Positions 24,681-37,100 are shown, numbered from the stretch's first letter. The stretch: DNA of 64,000 nucleotides from Theocolax elegans (GCA_026168455.1 CM047431.1:61834910-61898909); one strand, 5' to 3'. Notes: generated from the letters alone by a model not told the origin. Program-made: numbers and translations.

Positions 24681-25393
24681 GAGGTACGCGGAGAACCGAA
24701 AAATCGTTGCCCTTATATTAATATTATCTATATCTAGAGTGCTAAACTTAAACGCAGAAAAATTAATACGCTAAAAATAGCATCGAAAGTAAATTTGATT
24801 CTAAAGTTGAATCATAATAAAGGGTCTATTTTCTTTCTTATGACATTTTTATAATTTTTTAAATATTTAATTCAGAATTACTTACAGTGTAAACACCTTA
24901 AAACTAACTACATAAACGAGTAAATTCAACAAAAAATGCGTATATTAAATATTATTTTAAATCTAAACTTTCAATTTATTCTTAATAATGAATTTATTGA
25001 ATTTTAGGATTTTTGAATATTATGGTATAGACGACGAATGTTCAATTTTATCCACATAATATAACGCTTTAGTTTCTATAATTTTTCTTGGTAAAATGAG
25101 AATTAATTTTTAAATTCTTAAATGAATTCAAAACTAAAATTTTGTATTATACTTAATGAATATTTTACATTGATAAATCTATAAATTAAAATTCATACAT
25201 AAAATAAAATTCATAAATTTTACATTCATAAATTTACTCTCCCTTGTTAATTTAATAATCTATGCCGTATCCGTTATTTATAGGTGATCAATAGTTATTC
25301 CATCTGTTTTATCTCATGGAATTGTACCATAATTCAAGATGCTTTGAAGTAAACCACTGTAAATCATCATTAAGCTTTTCGTTCCATTAATCT
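24681..25393. other. Non-coding DNA between two foldback elements
   Basis: This is AT-rich sequence with no exon, RNA gene or clear repeat. It is probably part of the Kir 5' UTR intron. Confidence 0.4.
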
Positions 25394-26436
25394 ACTAACA
25401 AGGAGAGTGTCACATCTTTGCGAAACGGAACTTTACAAAACTCTAGGATATGTTTACTATTATATAAAAATATAAAGAAAAGAGCCCGAGTTTTACACTC
25501 TAACGTTTTTTTTACGATAGATATAACCAAATATCGCCAAAAAAGCCTTTAACTTTGATTACTTATAACTCAAAAACAAATAAAAACGGATACTCAAAGT
25601 TAAATTCAGAAAAAAACTGAGATTGAGTAGATTGGATTAAAAAAAATGAAGCTTAAATATCTTGATTTGGTTGAAAGTTATGAAACAAAATCGAATGTAA
25701 CGTTATTTTGATGACTATTTTGAATTAAGTGGGTTGTCGGACTCAGAAAATGGTCATTTTTAATATTTTTTTATAAATAAAAGAATAAATTTTTGAAAAA
25801 ATCCTAAATACCATGCCCTTAGGCATGTTTTAAACAGTATACTCAAATTTTATTCAGAATTTTAAATTTGTAATTTAATTCTGATTTTTGCGTTGAAAAT
25901 TCATGCCTTTTTAGACCAATAATTACCGACCGAAAATTGTTTATTTAATTATTATTAACAAATTTAATTTAAAAAAGAATCAAAACGCCATGCCCTGGCT
26001 TTTGTTTTAAACTACCCATATTAATTTTTTCAGATTTTTAATTAAATATTCTTAACACAATTCTTATGTTGAAAGGTGTAGATCCCTGTAACTTGGGTCC
26101 GACATCCCTTTGAAAGAATTTACTGATTTTTTAAGCCAAATTGTCTTCTTATTTTTATATTTTCCATAACTTTCGATAACATCAGGATATTTAAGCTTCT
26201 TTTTTTTAAACCCAATCTACTCGATCTCAATTTTCTTCTGAACTTAAATTTGAGTATCTATCATTATTTGTTTTTGAGCTATAAGTGATCAAATTTACGG
26301 GCTTTTTTGACGAAATCTTCCGTTATTTGCTTGTATCTATCGTAAAAAAAGAGCGTTAGAATCGAAAACTCCGGGTTTCTTTATATTTTTATAGTAGTAA
26401 ACATATCCTGGAGTTTGGTGACACCCTCCTGGTAAG
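25394..26436. mobile_element. Foldback element family C, copy 2, with core B
   Basis: Two arms of about 290 bp face each other (25394-25695 and 26145-26436). The left begins AACAAGGAGAGTGTCACA and the right ends GGTGACACCCTCCTGGT. Matching inner blocks include ACGATAGATATAACC / TGTATCTATCGT and GATTGAGTAGATTGG / CCAATCTACTCGATC. Between the arms is a complete family B repeat (25733-26108). No coding frame is present. It lies in the probable Kir 5' UTR intron. Confidence 0.8.
25733..26108. repeat. Dispersed repeat family B, copy 3 (best preserved)
   Basis: The ends are short inverted repeats (GGTTGTCGGACTC at the left; GGGTCCGACATCCC at the right). The interior matches 9597-9950 closely and 15268-15638 loosely. 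It occupies the loop of a family C foldback, so it either inserted there or was captured. Confidence 0.75.
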
Positions 26437-27993
26437 TTTTAAGAATACAAAAAAAAGTTATTTCTTCTTCTGCGCTTACGCGATATTTTCATTATGCTTT
26501 TCTACAATGCGTTAATATTTATGGTTTGAAATTTATCACGGTAACAAACAATAATGCAACGAATAGTTTATAGTAAAGTGTCTTGATTTCCCACAGTTTA
26601 CCATATTATTTGATAAAAATATGTATTTTTGTCTCGAAACGTCGGTCGGTAAACTTTGAGTATTGCATCTCGTTAACGCGTTTATTCATTAAACTCTTAA
26701 CACGCGTCACGACGTGTAACGTTTATTTAAAAAAATGTTGTTAACGCACGATGATTTACGTAAATCTCGAGAAAAAAAACCCGTGATTTAGTTTGAATCT
26801 TAATGATTAACGAGCTACTAGACAATAATTAGTCCCCTCCTCACCCGCGGTAACATTTCGAATGATGCATCGGTTTAATATATAATCACCTCGTTATATA
26901 TATAACGCGAAACGTACGTTTCACAAAATATTCATCATTAACGATTTATGTAGATGTATATATAATCGAGTATTCCATACGATAAATCAACGTTCAAAGA
27001 AATTTGATCTAACAAATGAAATCATCGGATATATATCTCGAAATGTATATACCTTAGAGTATATATATGTAAAACTATACAATATGGACCAAAGTTTAAG
27101 TGTATAACGTTATTAACATCGTCGCATGTAAATGGAAATTTTTCATTATCGCGACAATTGATAGAGCGACTAATTATTATTATGTATATTATAAGTATAG
27201 ATATACTAATACGTATAAGAATACACATCGAGGTCAATAACAAACTATTTTGGATAAACTGCTGATGAATGGCTAATTAGTGATCGAAAAATAAAAATAT
27301 ATATATTATCGGTCTGATTAAATCTATAAATAGAGAATGTACACTACTTATTTCTGCATTTATTGTTGATGAGGAAGACTGTGTATATAACGTCTTTCGG
27401 ACAATGAAAAACAAGTACTCGTTCGTTAACAAATGCAGTTAACTAATTACTTCACTATCTTTACTCTGGATTTCCTGTAAATCATCGTTTTCGGAAGGAA
27501 TCAAGTTACGCAATCGGTACCGCAAAAATTAAATAATTCAATTGTTAAATTAAGAAAATTAATATAAACAAAAAAATAATTAAAAAAGAGGACCGACTCT
27601 TTCATTTATTATTACTATAATATACTATTGAAAAAATAACGTAACGATTAATGTTTTAAAAATTTTAATCACACATATATCACGAGCTTTTATATGCGGA
27701 TTCAGCAAACTCGTTCATTTATTTTTTTTTTCATACGTTCATTTTTTCATACGTTGCGAAAAAAATTGAAGTAGATGATAAATATATAGATATATAATAG
27801 AGAGATAAAAGAAAAATGAGTGGTGATGGAAAGAAAAGTTAAAAGAAAATTGAAAATTTCTACCTTGAAATAATTTATTATTCTACCCGAGACGCGGTTA
27901 CGTGATATCATATAACCAATAAATTATTCCACCTTTTTCTTATAGATCCTTAGACCAACGCGACTACTATATACAAGTATTTTTCTTTGTCAC
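26437..27993. other. Non-coding stretch, probable Kir 5' intron
   Basis: This is AT-rich with several TA-rich runs and no supported exon or RNA gene. It lies between foldback C copy 2 and the 694-bp tandem duplication. Confidence 0.4.
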
Positions 27994-29382
27994 ACCTTGT
28001 AATTCATTATATTCCAGATGCGATGCGAGACGGTTTATTACATTAAAATTAAATATTTATTGTAGAATTATCGAAGGTCCCCTTTTCCATATAGTAGTTT
28101 TGAAAGCTCGAAGGTCTGCGCTGTGAATCGTTATCCGCAAAATGAATTTCTGATTACGCGCAACAAAACCACGAGCGATTTCAATTATTTATTCACACGT
28201 CCGCGGACGCTATTTTTCTTCTTTTTTTTTTCTCTTCTCATGGATGTATTACATTAAAAACGACGAGAATCGTCGAAATTATTCGCAATCAAATAAAATG
28301 TTAATAATATTTATTTCTCTCACTGTAAATCAATTGAAATTTATGTCGATTTGAATAATGAATACGTATTATTATACCAATATATATACGTACACCTACA
28401 CATTATAGCGTATAGAATTGTAAAATAAATTAAGAAAACGACGTAAGATCATATACATATTTAAAAAGTGAATATTATTCAATTTGTATTATATCGCCGA
28501 TTGTCAAGAGCAATTGGCGGATTAGCATTTCCTGCGTTTAACATATGAATACAACACTTCGAATGTAAAATCGTTTTTTTTTTCTTTTGACGAAAATCTT
28601 AAGAACGGACGGTCACGTTTAGGAGAAATATATACACTTACGTATAGAACATTTTCGGGAAAAATGTGAATAAGCATTTACTTCTTTACCTTGTAATTCA
28701 TTATATTCCAGATGCGATTGCGAGACGGTTTATTACATTAAAATTAAATATTTATTGTAGAATTATCGAAGGTCCCCTTTTCCATATAGTAGTTTTGAAA
28801 GCTCGAAGGTCTGCGCTGTGAATCGTTATCCGCAAAATGAATTTCTGATTACGCGCAACAAAACCACGAGCGATTTCAATTATTTATTCACACGTCCGCG
28901 GACGCTATTTTTCTTCTTTTTTTTTTCTCTTCTCATGGATGTATTACATTAAAAACGACGAGAATCGTCGAAATTATTCGCAATCAAATAAATGTTAATA
29001 ATATTTATTTCTCTCACTGTAAATCAATTGAAATTTATGTCGATTTGAATAATGAATACGTATTATTATACCAATATATATACGTACACCTACACATTAT
29101 AGCGTATAGAATTGTAAAATAAATTAAGAAAACGACGTAAGATCATATACATATTTAAAAAGTGAATATTATTCAATTTGTATTATATCGCCGATTGTCA
29201 AGAGCAATTGGCGGATTAGCATTTCCTGCGTTTAACATATGAATACAACACTTCGAATGTAAAATCGTTTTTTTTTTTCTTTTGACGAAAATCTTAAGAA
29301 CGGACGGTCACGTTTAGGAGAAATATATACACTTACGTATAGAACATTTTCGGGAAAAATGTGAATAAGCATTTACTTCTTT
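27994..29382. repeat. Recent 694-bp tandem duplication (two copies)
   Basis: Unit 1 is 27994-28687 and unit 2 is 28688-29382, in direct orientation. They look almost identical. I see only one-base indels: GATGCGAG against GATTGCGAG, AATAAAATG against AATAAATG, and one poly-T length change. Each copy contains the imperfect hairpin CGCCGATTG...CAATTGGCG. Such identity means a very recent duplication or an assembly artefact. No coding frame is shared. Confidence 0.9.
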
Positions 29383-30452
29383 ATTTATTTTTTTTTTTCA
29401 AACGCCTGCGTGACTATTTTTTTGACGATAAACGTTTAACGATAACCACGGATTTATTTATAGATTCCAGGTGTGTGTATAATACAACCTTATCGTTGAG
29501 CGTGAAAAAAAATTGTATATATACCAGGTCATTCCTAAATTTATTTCTCCGATCTATGTACGGGATATACATTTGATTTGGCGTTTAAAAGAGAAAAATA
29601 TAGTGTATCCGCACGATTCGTTGAAATATATTTGTATAATTGTAGAAAATAGAAAATAAGAAAAGATAAAATTTCTTATCCGTACGCGTTAAACTGGTAG
29701 TACCTTTATTCAACAATTATAGTGTGTAACACAGTGACTCACTGCTTGAAATATAGATACTTATAACTTTGACTATAAGTATTTCTGTATTCTTTTTTTA
29801 GTTTACCAATATTACCCAAAATTACTACAATTTTCACTTTATCTTATGTTGAAACATTTTTTTAAATTACATTTGTTATAAAATATATCGATATTAATGA
29901 TTGAATAGGTTTATTTATTATTTTCTGTAAAATTTTATATCTACAATAATAATAAACGATAGAGCAAATATTTTTTTTCTCTTATTCGGACAGTTTTGGA
30001 ATAAATGATACATTATTTATAAATTATTGCATTTTATATTTACAAACGGAACAAGACGTTTTATAATATACATTTGTACAACCTTTCACTATTATAGTAC
30101 AAGTATTAAAATATTTTTTACAAGCTCGTTTAACAAGTCGCAAAAGAATTTGTGAACCGCAACGAGTGGACAACTAATGTAATAAAAAATATCTATTTAC
30201 ACTGACAAAAAACCGACACATTGATTTTTTCGAATCGTAATAATTTATAAGTAAATAGCAAACAGTGATTATGTCGAATGCTAAATTAAATTTTTCCATA
30301 ATTCAAAACGAAAAAACTATTGACTTACATAAATTTCCTAAACTCACACACACACAGACACACGTGTACGTACACACATTGCGCAAATTCACCGGCATTC
30401 ACCACGTGACATCAGTAAGAGAAAAAAAATAACGAAGAAGAAAAAAACTCAC
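29383..30452. other. Non-coding DNA downstream of the Kir 5' UTR exon
   Basis: This is AT-rich sequence with no supported exon. A CA-rich run lies near 30349-30378, just inside the intron that follows the proposed Kir 5' UTR exon. Confidence 0.4.
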
Positions 30453-30600
30453 GAGGGCAATCCCGAGTTACGCAAACGCACATCCTGCCGTCGCTCGCCA
30501 CGGCGAAGGCTAAACTAAACTGACTTACTGACGGCTTTTCCCGCTCGCCGCCGATTTTTTTCCCCGCGCCGCGCCGCGTTTTTACGCAGAATCTTCGAGA
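30453..30600 (-). promoter_or_regulatory. CpG-rich promoter and 5' UTR exon, probably of Kir
   Basis: This is one of the most GC- and CpG-rich patches in the window, with CGCCGCCG and GCGCCGCGCC motifs. On the minus strand two Inr-like TCAGT motifs (A+1 near 30529 and 30521) precede a strong donor (CCCTC|GTGAGT) that ends an exon at 30453. The next minus-strand acceptors with a following start codon are those of Kir near 24.05 kb, so this is the likely Kir first exon. It begins about 100 bp past the OXLD1 polyadenylation signal. Confidence 0.5.
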
Positions 30601-30697
30601 GAGAGGCCGCTATCGCTGCCTCCTTATCGCTTCAAATTTCCGACCTACTTTTTTATTAGTTCGTTTTATTTATCTATTTTTTTTTTCTTCTTTCTTC

Positions 30698-31063
30698 TCA
30701 CTCGATGATCTTGCGGACTCGTAGCTCCATCGACAAGAACGCTCTCATGTTGGGATCCTGAACCTTGTCCATTATTAGTTTTTGTATATCCTTAGGACTG
30801 TCTTTGAGAACCATGCTCAGTTTCTCAGCATATTCGATCCAAACGCAATTTGGACATCCTGACATGCAACAGTTTGTTGGTGCTTCTATGTCTTCCACTC
30901 GCAATGGAGTTTCTGGTGCAAAGACTGGTCGATTGGCCTTTTTAGTTGTTTCGTTGGTGGTTTCACCTTTGCTATCCGAGGTTCTTGATTTTCTTGACAT
31001 AAGTCTTCTTAGTGGTGAACAGTGATTTATTAGCAGAGGACGTAAATGTTGTAGCTTTGTCAT
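30698..31063 (-). CDS. OXLD1: OXLD1: oxidoreductase-like domain-containing protein 1
   Basis: This is a single coding exon of 121 aa. The C-terminal half carries the oxidoreductase-like signature PTNCCMSGCPNCVWIEYAE (about residues 62-80), with four closely spaced cysteines, followed by a helical tail. The basic, Ser/Arg-containing N-terminus (MTKLQHLRPLLINHCSPLRR) suits a mitochondrial targeting peptide, consistent with the mitochondrial assignment of vertebrate OXLD1. The biochemical role of the family is poorly known. The ATG lies 13 nt after an acceptor (exon start at 31076), so the 5' UTR is spliced. Candidate UTR donors are at 31932 (AA|GTAAGTATG) and 31832 (GAA|GTAAGGAG). An AATAAA on the minus strand at 30665-30670, about 28 nt after the stop, should set the 3' end. 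The domain call is firm; the UTR model is inferred. Confidence 0.92.
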   Translation of the reverse strand: MTKLQHLRPLLINHCSPLRRLMSRKSRTSDSKGETTNETTKKANRPVFAPETPLRVEDIEAPTNCCMSGCPNCVWIEYAEKLSMVLKDSPKDIQKLIMDKVQDPNMRAFLSMELRVRKIIE

Positions 31064-31832
31064 TTTTTTATCGCAACCTAGGTATACATAAATTACTTAT
31101 TAGCTTGGTCTGTCGTTATCTATTCACTAGTTTCTAATCAATCAAACTTCTATAATATATTTTGAGTAAGTGGTAAAAATAAATGTCTACTTAAAAAAAC
31201 ATTTTTAAAAATGTATCTACATGTATTGTCAAGCTATAATATTAATCAATTGTAAGGATAAATTAACCAATTTTAAAAACAAAATTGTATGCTAATAACT
31301 GTTAAGTATTTTCAGGGTCTTTAAAGAATGATAACTCTTTACTTAACATAATAAAAATATGTAAAAATATATGAATAATAATCTAAAGAATTATCTGAAT
31401 CCATAGAACATATTAAATTTGATGGAACAATATATTAAATAAAGTAAAGTAGAATGTAATAATAAACAATCATACCTGTATGTATGCGTTAACAAAATGT
31501 TTGCAGGAGAACTCAACAGTTAATATTGCAATGAACCATAATTTGCAACTGCGTAATCCGTCAATTTCTCTTCTACGTCTTCGATTGCCTGATAAAAGTA
31601 ACAAAATCAGTTATAAATAAAAAAAAGTGACAGTGTACAAAAATAACTATCAAGGTTAATGTCTTTATATCAAAACACACAGACCACGCGCATACGTCTA
31701 ACCTAAAATAAACTCTCACCCTCGTTGTAGAATAAAATATGAATTGATAAATAAGTGCAACAATCTCATATCGAATCATTCCGATTTGAATTCTGCGACG
31801 ATAACAAAAACCATCAGCTGACTCTCCTTACT

Positions 31833-32046
31833 TCTGCAACCTGCTCCCATCTGATATTTTAGGATCGTGCACACACCGAAAAGCAGACGTCAGAAACGAA
31901 GCGAGTTATACATATAGGTATACATACTTACTTGATGTCATTGTATTAGTTAAGTGCCGTGTGTGTGTGCGCGCTTGTGTGAAAAACCGAAGCACGAAGC
32001 ACGTGTAAGAAAACCAATGTCGTTGCATCGGTAGCATTGAATAGAA
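31833..32046. promoter_or_regulatory. Shared promoter region of OXLD1 and CCDC137
   Basis: OXLD1 (minus) and CCDC137 (plus) are divergent, and their inferred 5' ends fall within about 200 bp of each other. The interval has a GT-rich run (31960-31978), CpG-containing sequence and no obvious TATA box for either gene. It is a compact bidirectional promoter by position; no factor sites are assigned. Confidence 0.5.
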
Positions 32047-33248
32047 ATGGGCCGTAAGATACCCGGAAAAAAGCACAGAGGAGTCAAGGATCCGAATAAA
32101 CAAAGAGAAAAACGATTGTCCGAGTGAGTAAAATCATTTAACAATGTTTTTGTTTCAACATCAATTTTTAGGTTATGTTTACGGTATTTGCAAATTTAAT
32201 TCACACTGTTATACTCGTCAGTCAAGCATTTTATCATTTATCGACTTAATCTATGAGTACACAATCGATTTATTAGATTTATTTTAACTTTATTTGTTGT
32301 TGTAGATTGGGAACTAAAATCAATGCTCCGCCAAAGAATATAGATGATCAAGATGTACCAAAGAGTTTAGAACGTTTGATTAAGTTGAAAAATGCTATTA
32401 AAAACAATGGCATAGTGCAGAAGAGAAAGAAGAAGAAGAAAAGTTTAAAGCTTATACAAATTGGAGCTGAAAGTTATAAGCAACCTCATCCTAAAGCCCG
32501 ACCCGATAAAGTGGTACCAGTTTTTAATCAAAAACCTGGGGAAAATCATTATCAGTTTTGGAACAGAGTTAATAGAGAAACTCAGGCGTTCATAAAAGAA
32601 ACTAAATTTGAAAATAAGTTTAACGTAGAAGTGAAACGTAATCCAAAGAGTGGTGTAATAGAGAGTGTCATTAAAAAGCCTAAGGATGAACTGGAAGAGC
32701 TTGTTAAATTAAAGGCTAAACATAAGAATATAAAAAAGAAAAAGAAGGTGACAAAGACAGAGGATAATGTCAAATTGACAAAAACGCAGAAGAAGAAAGA
32801 AAAATTGTTAAAGAAAAAAGAGAAAAGAAATCAAGACGATATTGATGAATTTAAAACTTTTAAAGACAATGTTGAATTTGGTGATATTGTGCATGCACCT
32901 CCAGATCTGAAAATTCGGTCTAGGAATACCGACAAAAGTGCTACAAAGGTAATTTAGAAGAATACTTTAGAATAATAGTTTTTAATTCTTATAAATTTCA
33001 TAATTTTAAATCTTATTTTTATAATATTATTTTAACAGGTCAATACAAAAAGTCTGCTATTAAATTCTATTCTTCAAAAAAGTAATTCTTCAGAAAATGA
33101 AAGCACAAAACCAATAGATAGAACAGGAAAGCGAAAAGATCTTCCTATTGGAGAGCGACGTCAACTTGAGCAGCAACAGAAAGACATCATTGCTGCATAT
33201 AGATCACTGAAAGCGAAGAAATTGGGAGAATCTACAATGTCTGCTTAA
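32047..33248 (+). CDS. CCDC137: CCDC137: coiled-coil domain-containing protein 137, 309 aa
   Basis: Three exons: 32047-32123, 32306-32948 and 33039-33248 (930 nt, in frame, GT-AG introns of 182 and 90 bp). The start MGRKIPGKKHRGVKDPNKQR is the hallmark N-terminus of CCDC137. Further features are INAPPKNIDDQDVPKSL, the EFWNR-like segment HYQFWNRVNRET and several long Lys-rich runs (KKKKKS, KKKEKLLKKKEKR). Near the end is the basic, Gln-rich segment RRQLEQQQKDIIAAYRSLK. Highly basic low-complexity composition fits a nucleolar, RNA-associated protein. The vertebrate homologue is nucleolar and has been reported to sequester the retinoic acid receptor. No enzymatic domain is visible. It faces BORCS5 tail-to-tail and OXLD1 head-to-head. 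Confidence 0.93.
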
Positions 33249-33264
33249 GGTTGCAACGATATAA

Positions 33265-33270
33265 TTTATT
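33265..33270 (-). terminator. Probable BORCS5 polyadenylation signal
   Basis: There is an AATAAA on the minus strand about 100 nt after the BORCS5 stop. It lies only 17-22 nt past the CCDC137 stop on the other strand, so the two mature 3' ends probably overlap. Confidence 0.5.
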
Positions 33271-33370
33271 TTTTATATAAAATTTTAAAGTAGTTGTAGC
33301 ATATATATTTTTCTTTTTTAAATAATACAAATATTATCTTAAACTTTATAACAATACAGAAAACAAAATA

Positions 33371-34168
33371 TTATCCTGTTGTCCACACAAAAGGCTCCAG
33401 CCTATCCTCTATTGGTAACAAATTATTTAGAGTTTCTAGACTTTCCAAAGTTTGATTAAGTTGTATGTGACATTTAGTGAGCTGACGACTAAGTTCGTGT
33501 ACCCGTCCAAGCTGTTCTGCAAACCTGGCATATTTTTTCTGTCTTTCGATAGCAATGTTCATCATTTTGTTCAACTCGCTATCGATATTTGTACAAAGAG
33601 CATTCTGCTCAGTTGCAATTGTTTGAGCGGTATTGTTGAGATAATGCTGGTACCTTGCACAAAGATTGAACAAACCAATTGGATCAAGTCTCTCCAAAAC
33701 TTCTGGATCGCGCACTCTAGGGGGTAAGTTGAGAGTTCCTCGCATAATAGGAAGAAACATTGGAATGTTTTTAAGTTTCATAAGATCAGCATCTTTGTCG
33801 GTGGATGGATCGGAAGCTGCAGCCTTTACCACAACAATATTGTGTACTTTATCGGATGACTTTCTATGTCCTATGCTAGATTTTCGTCTCGACGATTCTT
33901 GCGCTCCAAGACTCTTTCCCCTGTACAGCTGCGACTGTTTATTTGTCATTTTGGGTGAATCTCCTATAGGCCTGTTCACTGTATAAGAAATATAAGGAAG
34001 ATCCGAGTCGGAGCATATGCTAGGTCCAGGGCTCGTACACCTTGGTGGTGTGTCATCCGGAATGCTTTCTCTATTGGGTACGCTCTTTCCTCTCCTAAGC
34101 GGAGCTGCTCTGGTACGGCTAGCATCACCTTGTTCATCAGCATTTTGAGAACTGTGCTCTGAACCCAT
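33371..34168 (-). CDS. BORCS5: BORCS5 (myrlysin): BLOC-1-related complex subunit 5, 265 aa
   Basis: This is a single coding exon preceded by an acceptor (AG at 34177-34178, exon start 34176). I chose the ATG at 34168 because it gives MGSEHSSQ. That is an N-myristoylation motif matching the MGSEQSS start of vertebrate BORCS5, where the lipid anchors BORC to lysosomes. The upstream in-frame ATG at 34189 lies beyond the acceptor. The N-terminal 110 residues are Ser/Arg-rich and probably disordered. Next come MFLPIMRGTLNLPPRVRDPEVLERLD and a helical coiled-coil half with Gln/Asn/Leu heptads (about 150-250) ending FVWTTG. BORC recruits Arl8 and promotes outward lysosome movement on microtubules. 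It is longer than the human protein (196 aa), mainly in the disordered N-terminus. A 5' UTR exon is not located. Confidence 0.93.
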   Translation of the reverse strand: MGSEHSSQNADEQGDASRTRAAPLRRGKSVPNRESIPDDTPPRCTSPGPSICSDSDLPYISYTVNRPIGDSPKMTNKQSQLYRGKSLGAQESSRRKSSIGHRKSSDKVHNIVVVKAAASDPSTDKDADLMKLKNIPMFLPIMRGTLNLPPRVRDPEVLERLDPIGLFNLCARYQHYLNNTAQTIATEQNALCTNIDSELNKMMNIAIERQKKYARFAEQLGRVHELSRQLTKCHIQLNQTLESLETLNNLLPIEDRLEPFVWTTG

Positions 34169-34177
34169 AGCAAATAC

Positions 34178-37100
34178 TGAAATATCCATAAGATATTATT
34201 TTATACATAATTTATAAATTACATCTTGGTAATAATACTTTGAAAAGAAAAAAAAAATAAATAAATGAAAGTATACCTTTTTTTTGTTATTAATTATAGG
34301 TTATAACTTTTTTGATGTACACACACACACATCAAACCATTAATTGTATAAATTTCTGAACAATATGTCCATTACAATTTTTACGATTGCTATTCATCGT
34401 TGCTCGTTATTTGGAAAACGTTTGTAAGAACATTTAAATGCCATTTTGACAGATGCACGGCACCTTCGCACACATGTCAAATAGCTTTTTCTTTATTTAT
34501 ATACATCGAGAAGTTCGATTTTTCGTAGATAGTGATGTCATTGTAGTAAGTGCTGCCGCCTGTATCAGAACTTTGAAATAATTTAGATACCCGGCAAATA
34601 CAAATAACGGGGATAGAATTGAAATTTTTATGTTGCTTAATTTATGATGTATATAATTAACTATTTAAGACAGCTAAAAAAGATTTCGTGCAATTATCAA
34701 GATATCATAAATAAACATTTTATAATTTATTCATCCGTTTGATTTAAACTAATTAAAGTATTTAAATTATTTATTTATTTTATTTATTAATTTAACCATA
34801 TTAAATACAATATTTGCTAAAGTTAGAATACAACGAATTATCCAATATAAAAAAAAACCTTTTACAAAGGTACAAACATTATACCTATACATAGATCTGC
34901 TTCTTAACTTACGCAACTACAAAATATCTTAAAAAGAGACTAATTATATTATTTATATTATATTTTTATGCGATGTCGTGAATATATAATTAAGTACAAT
35001 CCGTATAAAAAAAAACAAGAAAAAATATACATATCTCACGCTTGTTTCTTAATAATACTATTATATACATATCAGCTGCAAAGAACACGCATAAAATTAG
35101 ATTTACATTGTATTTTATTTAGTTCCGTCCGATAGAGAGTAGATATTATTTACACGATATAATTCACTATATATAGCGCCGCAAAACCTGCAGAGGAAAA
35201 TAATATTTCGTGTTCGCAAGGTCCGGATAACAATAATATAATAAAAAATAAGAAATGTCGGTTAGTTTTCCTGTAATTTCTACATAAAAAGAACCCTTTC
35301 TTCGTCAGGATAGTACCAGCTCAAATCGGACTTCCAGACAAGAATACCATCCATAGTTTCATTCGCACTTATGTTGAATTACGACAGCTCTATTACTCTT
35401 TTCGCTCCAATTATATTATTAACGTATATTCGACTTTACACAAAATTTTGAACAATCTCTTTAACATTCCAATATAATTCTTTAAATAGATAACAGTAAT
35501 AATAATTCAAAGTATTTAAAAATGCGTTATAGATATTTGATTATTTTGTATATTGTTCGTATGTACTTATAACAGCAAAATAAGATTACTTCAAGTTCAC
35601 TATTTGCAATAACATCGTTTAAACATTCCACATTTCTTTTAGTATATATCTTGTACTCTTTACATAGTTTAGTTCTTATCGAATTTAATCATTGTGCTCT
35701 TGTTGTTTAGTTTACCAGTACTTTACTAACATGGAAATTGCAATCGTAAATGGAGTTTTCGTTATCCTATTATTTCTTTAATTGTTTAACGTTTATTAAT
35801 TTGAATTTAAGTTTAAATGTTCATTTGGCAAAATTTTCTAATACTTTGTTGCATGGTTATACTGATTGAGTTTGCTAGATTCAACTGCTTATTTCCAGTC
35901 TCACTGATTGACGTTGAGGTGATGTCAAATTCGTTGTATTACAGCCAAGTGATTTACCGACCGAGTAGTACTGTTTTAAAATCATTAAAATTTTACAATA
36001 AAATTTATGGATTTCTATTCAATATGATCTAAATTATAATTTTGGAAAGATTCGAAGCAACTGGTGATCGTACTGAAGCAAATTTTTTTTTGTGATTTTC
36101 TTTTAAATTTTATACTATTTTTTTTTTTTTTGTTATTTAACGTCGCTCTATTTATGCTGCCAGGGCTAATCATATAATTTTATACTATAAATATTAATTT
36201 TTGTAAAAACAATACGTTTTAGTCGGTAATTGAATCAAATTATTATTATATATAACGAATTTTACATCTCCTTAAGTATTTACCTTTTAACTCTTGATAG
36301 TAATACACAATGAGTTAAGCATAAAGACATTAACTGCAGTCATGAAACGCTATTTTCCCACCCCTTTTCCATATTTTCCTTATTTTTGCAATACAGTGTA
36401 AGAAAATAATTTATTTTTTACAAACAAAGAATCAACTTGAATTACACTAGTCAAAAATAGGCATATACCATGGCCTATGCTAAGTATCAGTCAGGTAATT
36501 TTTTTTTATTTGTCAACGGTATACCAGTTTGCAGTTCACGATTTAGAAATGTATGACCACCACCTCGATATATTTTATATTTGTATTATAAAATGATAAT
36601 AAATATTATAGGTAAAAGGCAGTAGATTGCAAAGAATAGATTTTCAATAAGTTTTATACGTGTCGTAGAAATATATTAAATATTTTGTATCCATTGTATG
36701 CTTCGTACCTGATTATTATTACCTTATTATTATTGTTATCTATACTCCAAATTATTAAATAATTATGGATTTTATTTTTTCATAATTACATAATATTTTA
36801 ACAATAAAACAATTTATGTATATTTAATTTATATGTTATATTTAATTTTTTAACAATAAAATAAATAAATCGTGTTCTTCAAGTATCCAAAAGGACGACT
36901 GAAACCTTTAACTACTAATTACCGACATATTGGCCAGTTATTGATTAAACGACTATTTTGTTTTTGGCTAAAAACAGATAATTGATACATACGATAATTA
37001 AAATAGGTAATTATGAACAATTTCTTATTTATAATTTTTTTAAAAATATATATGGGGATTCGTTTACCAACCGTATCAACCGCTTGTACCGCGACGAAAT

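Noticed and set aside
35285..35375. Minus-strand open frame ending LSWYYPDEERVLFM and stop
   Set aside because: The composition looks protein-like, but no polypyrimidine acceptor precedes it, no other exon of such a gene is visible, and an open run of under 30 codons is expected by chance.
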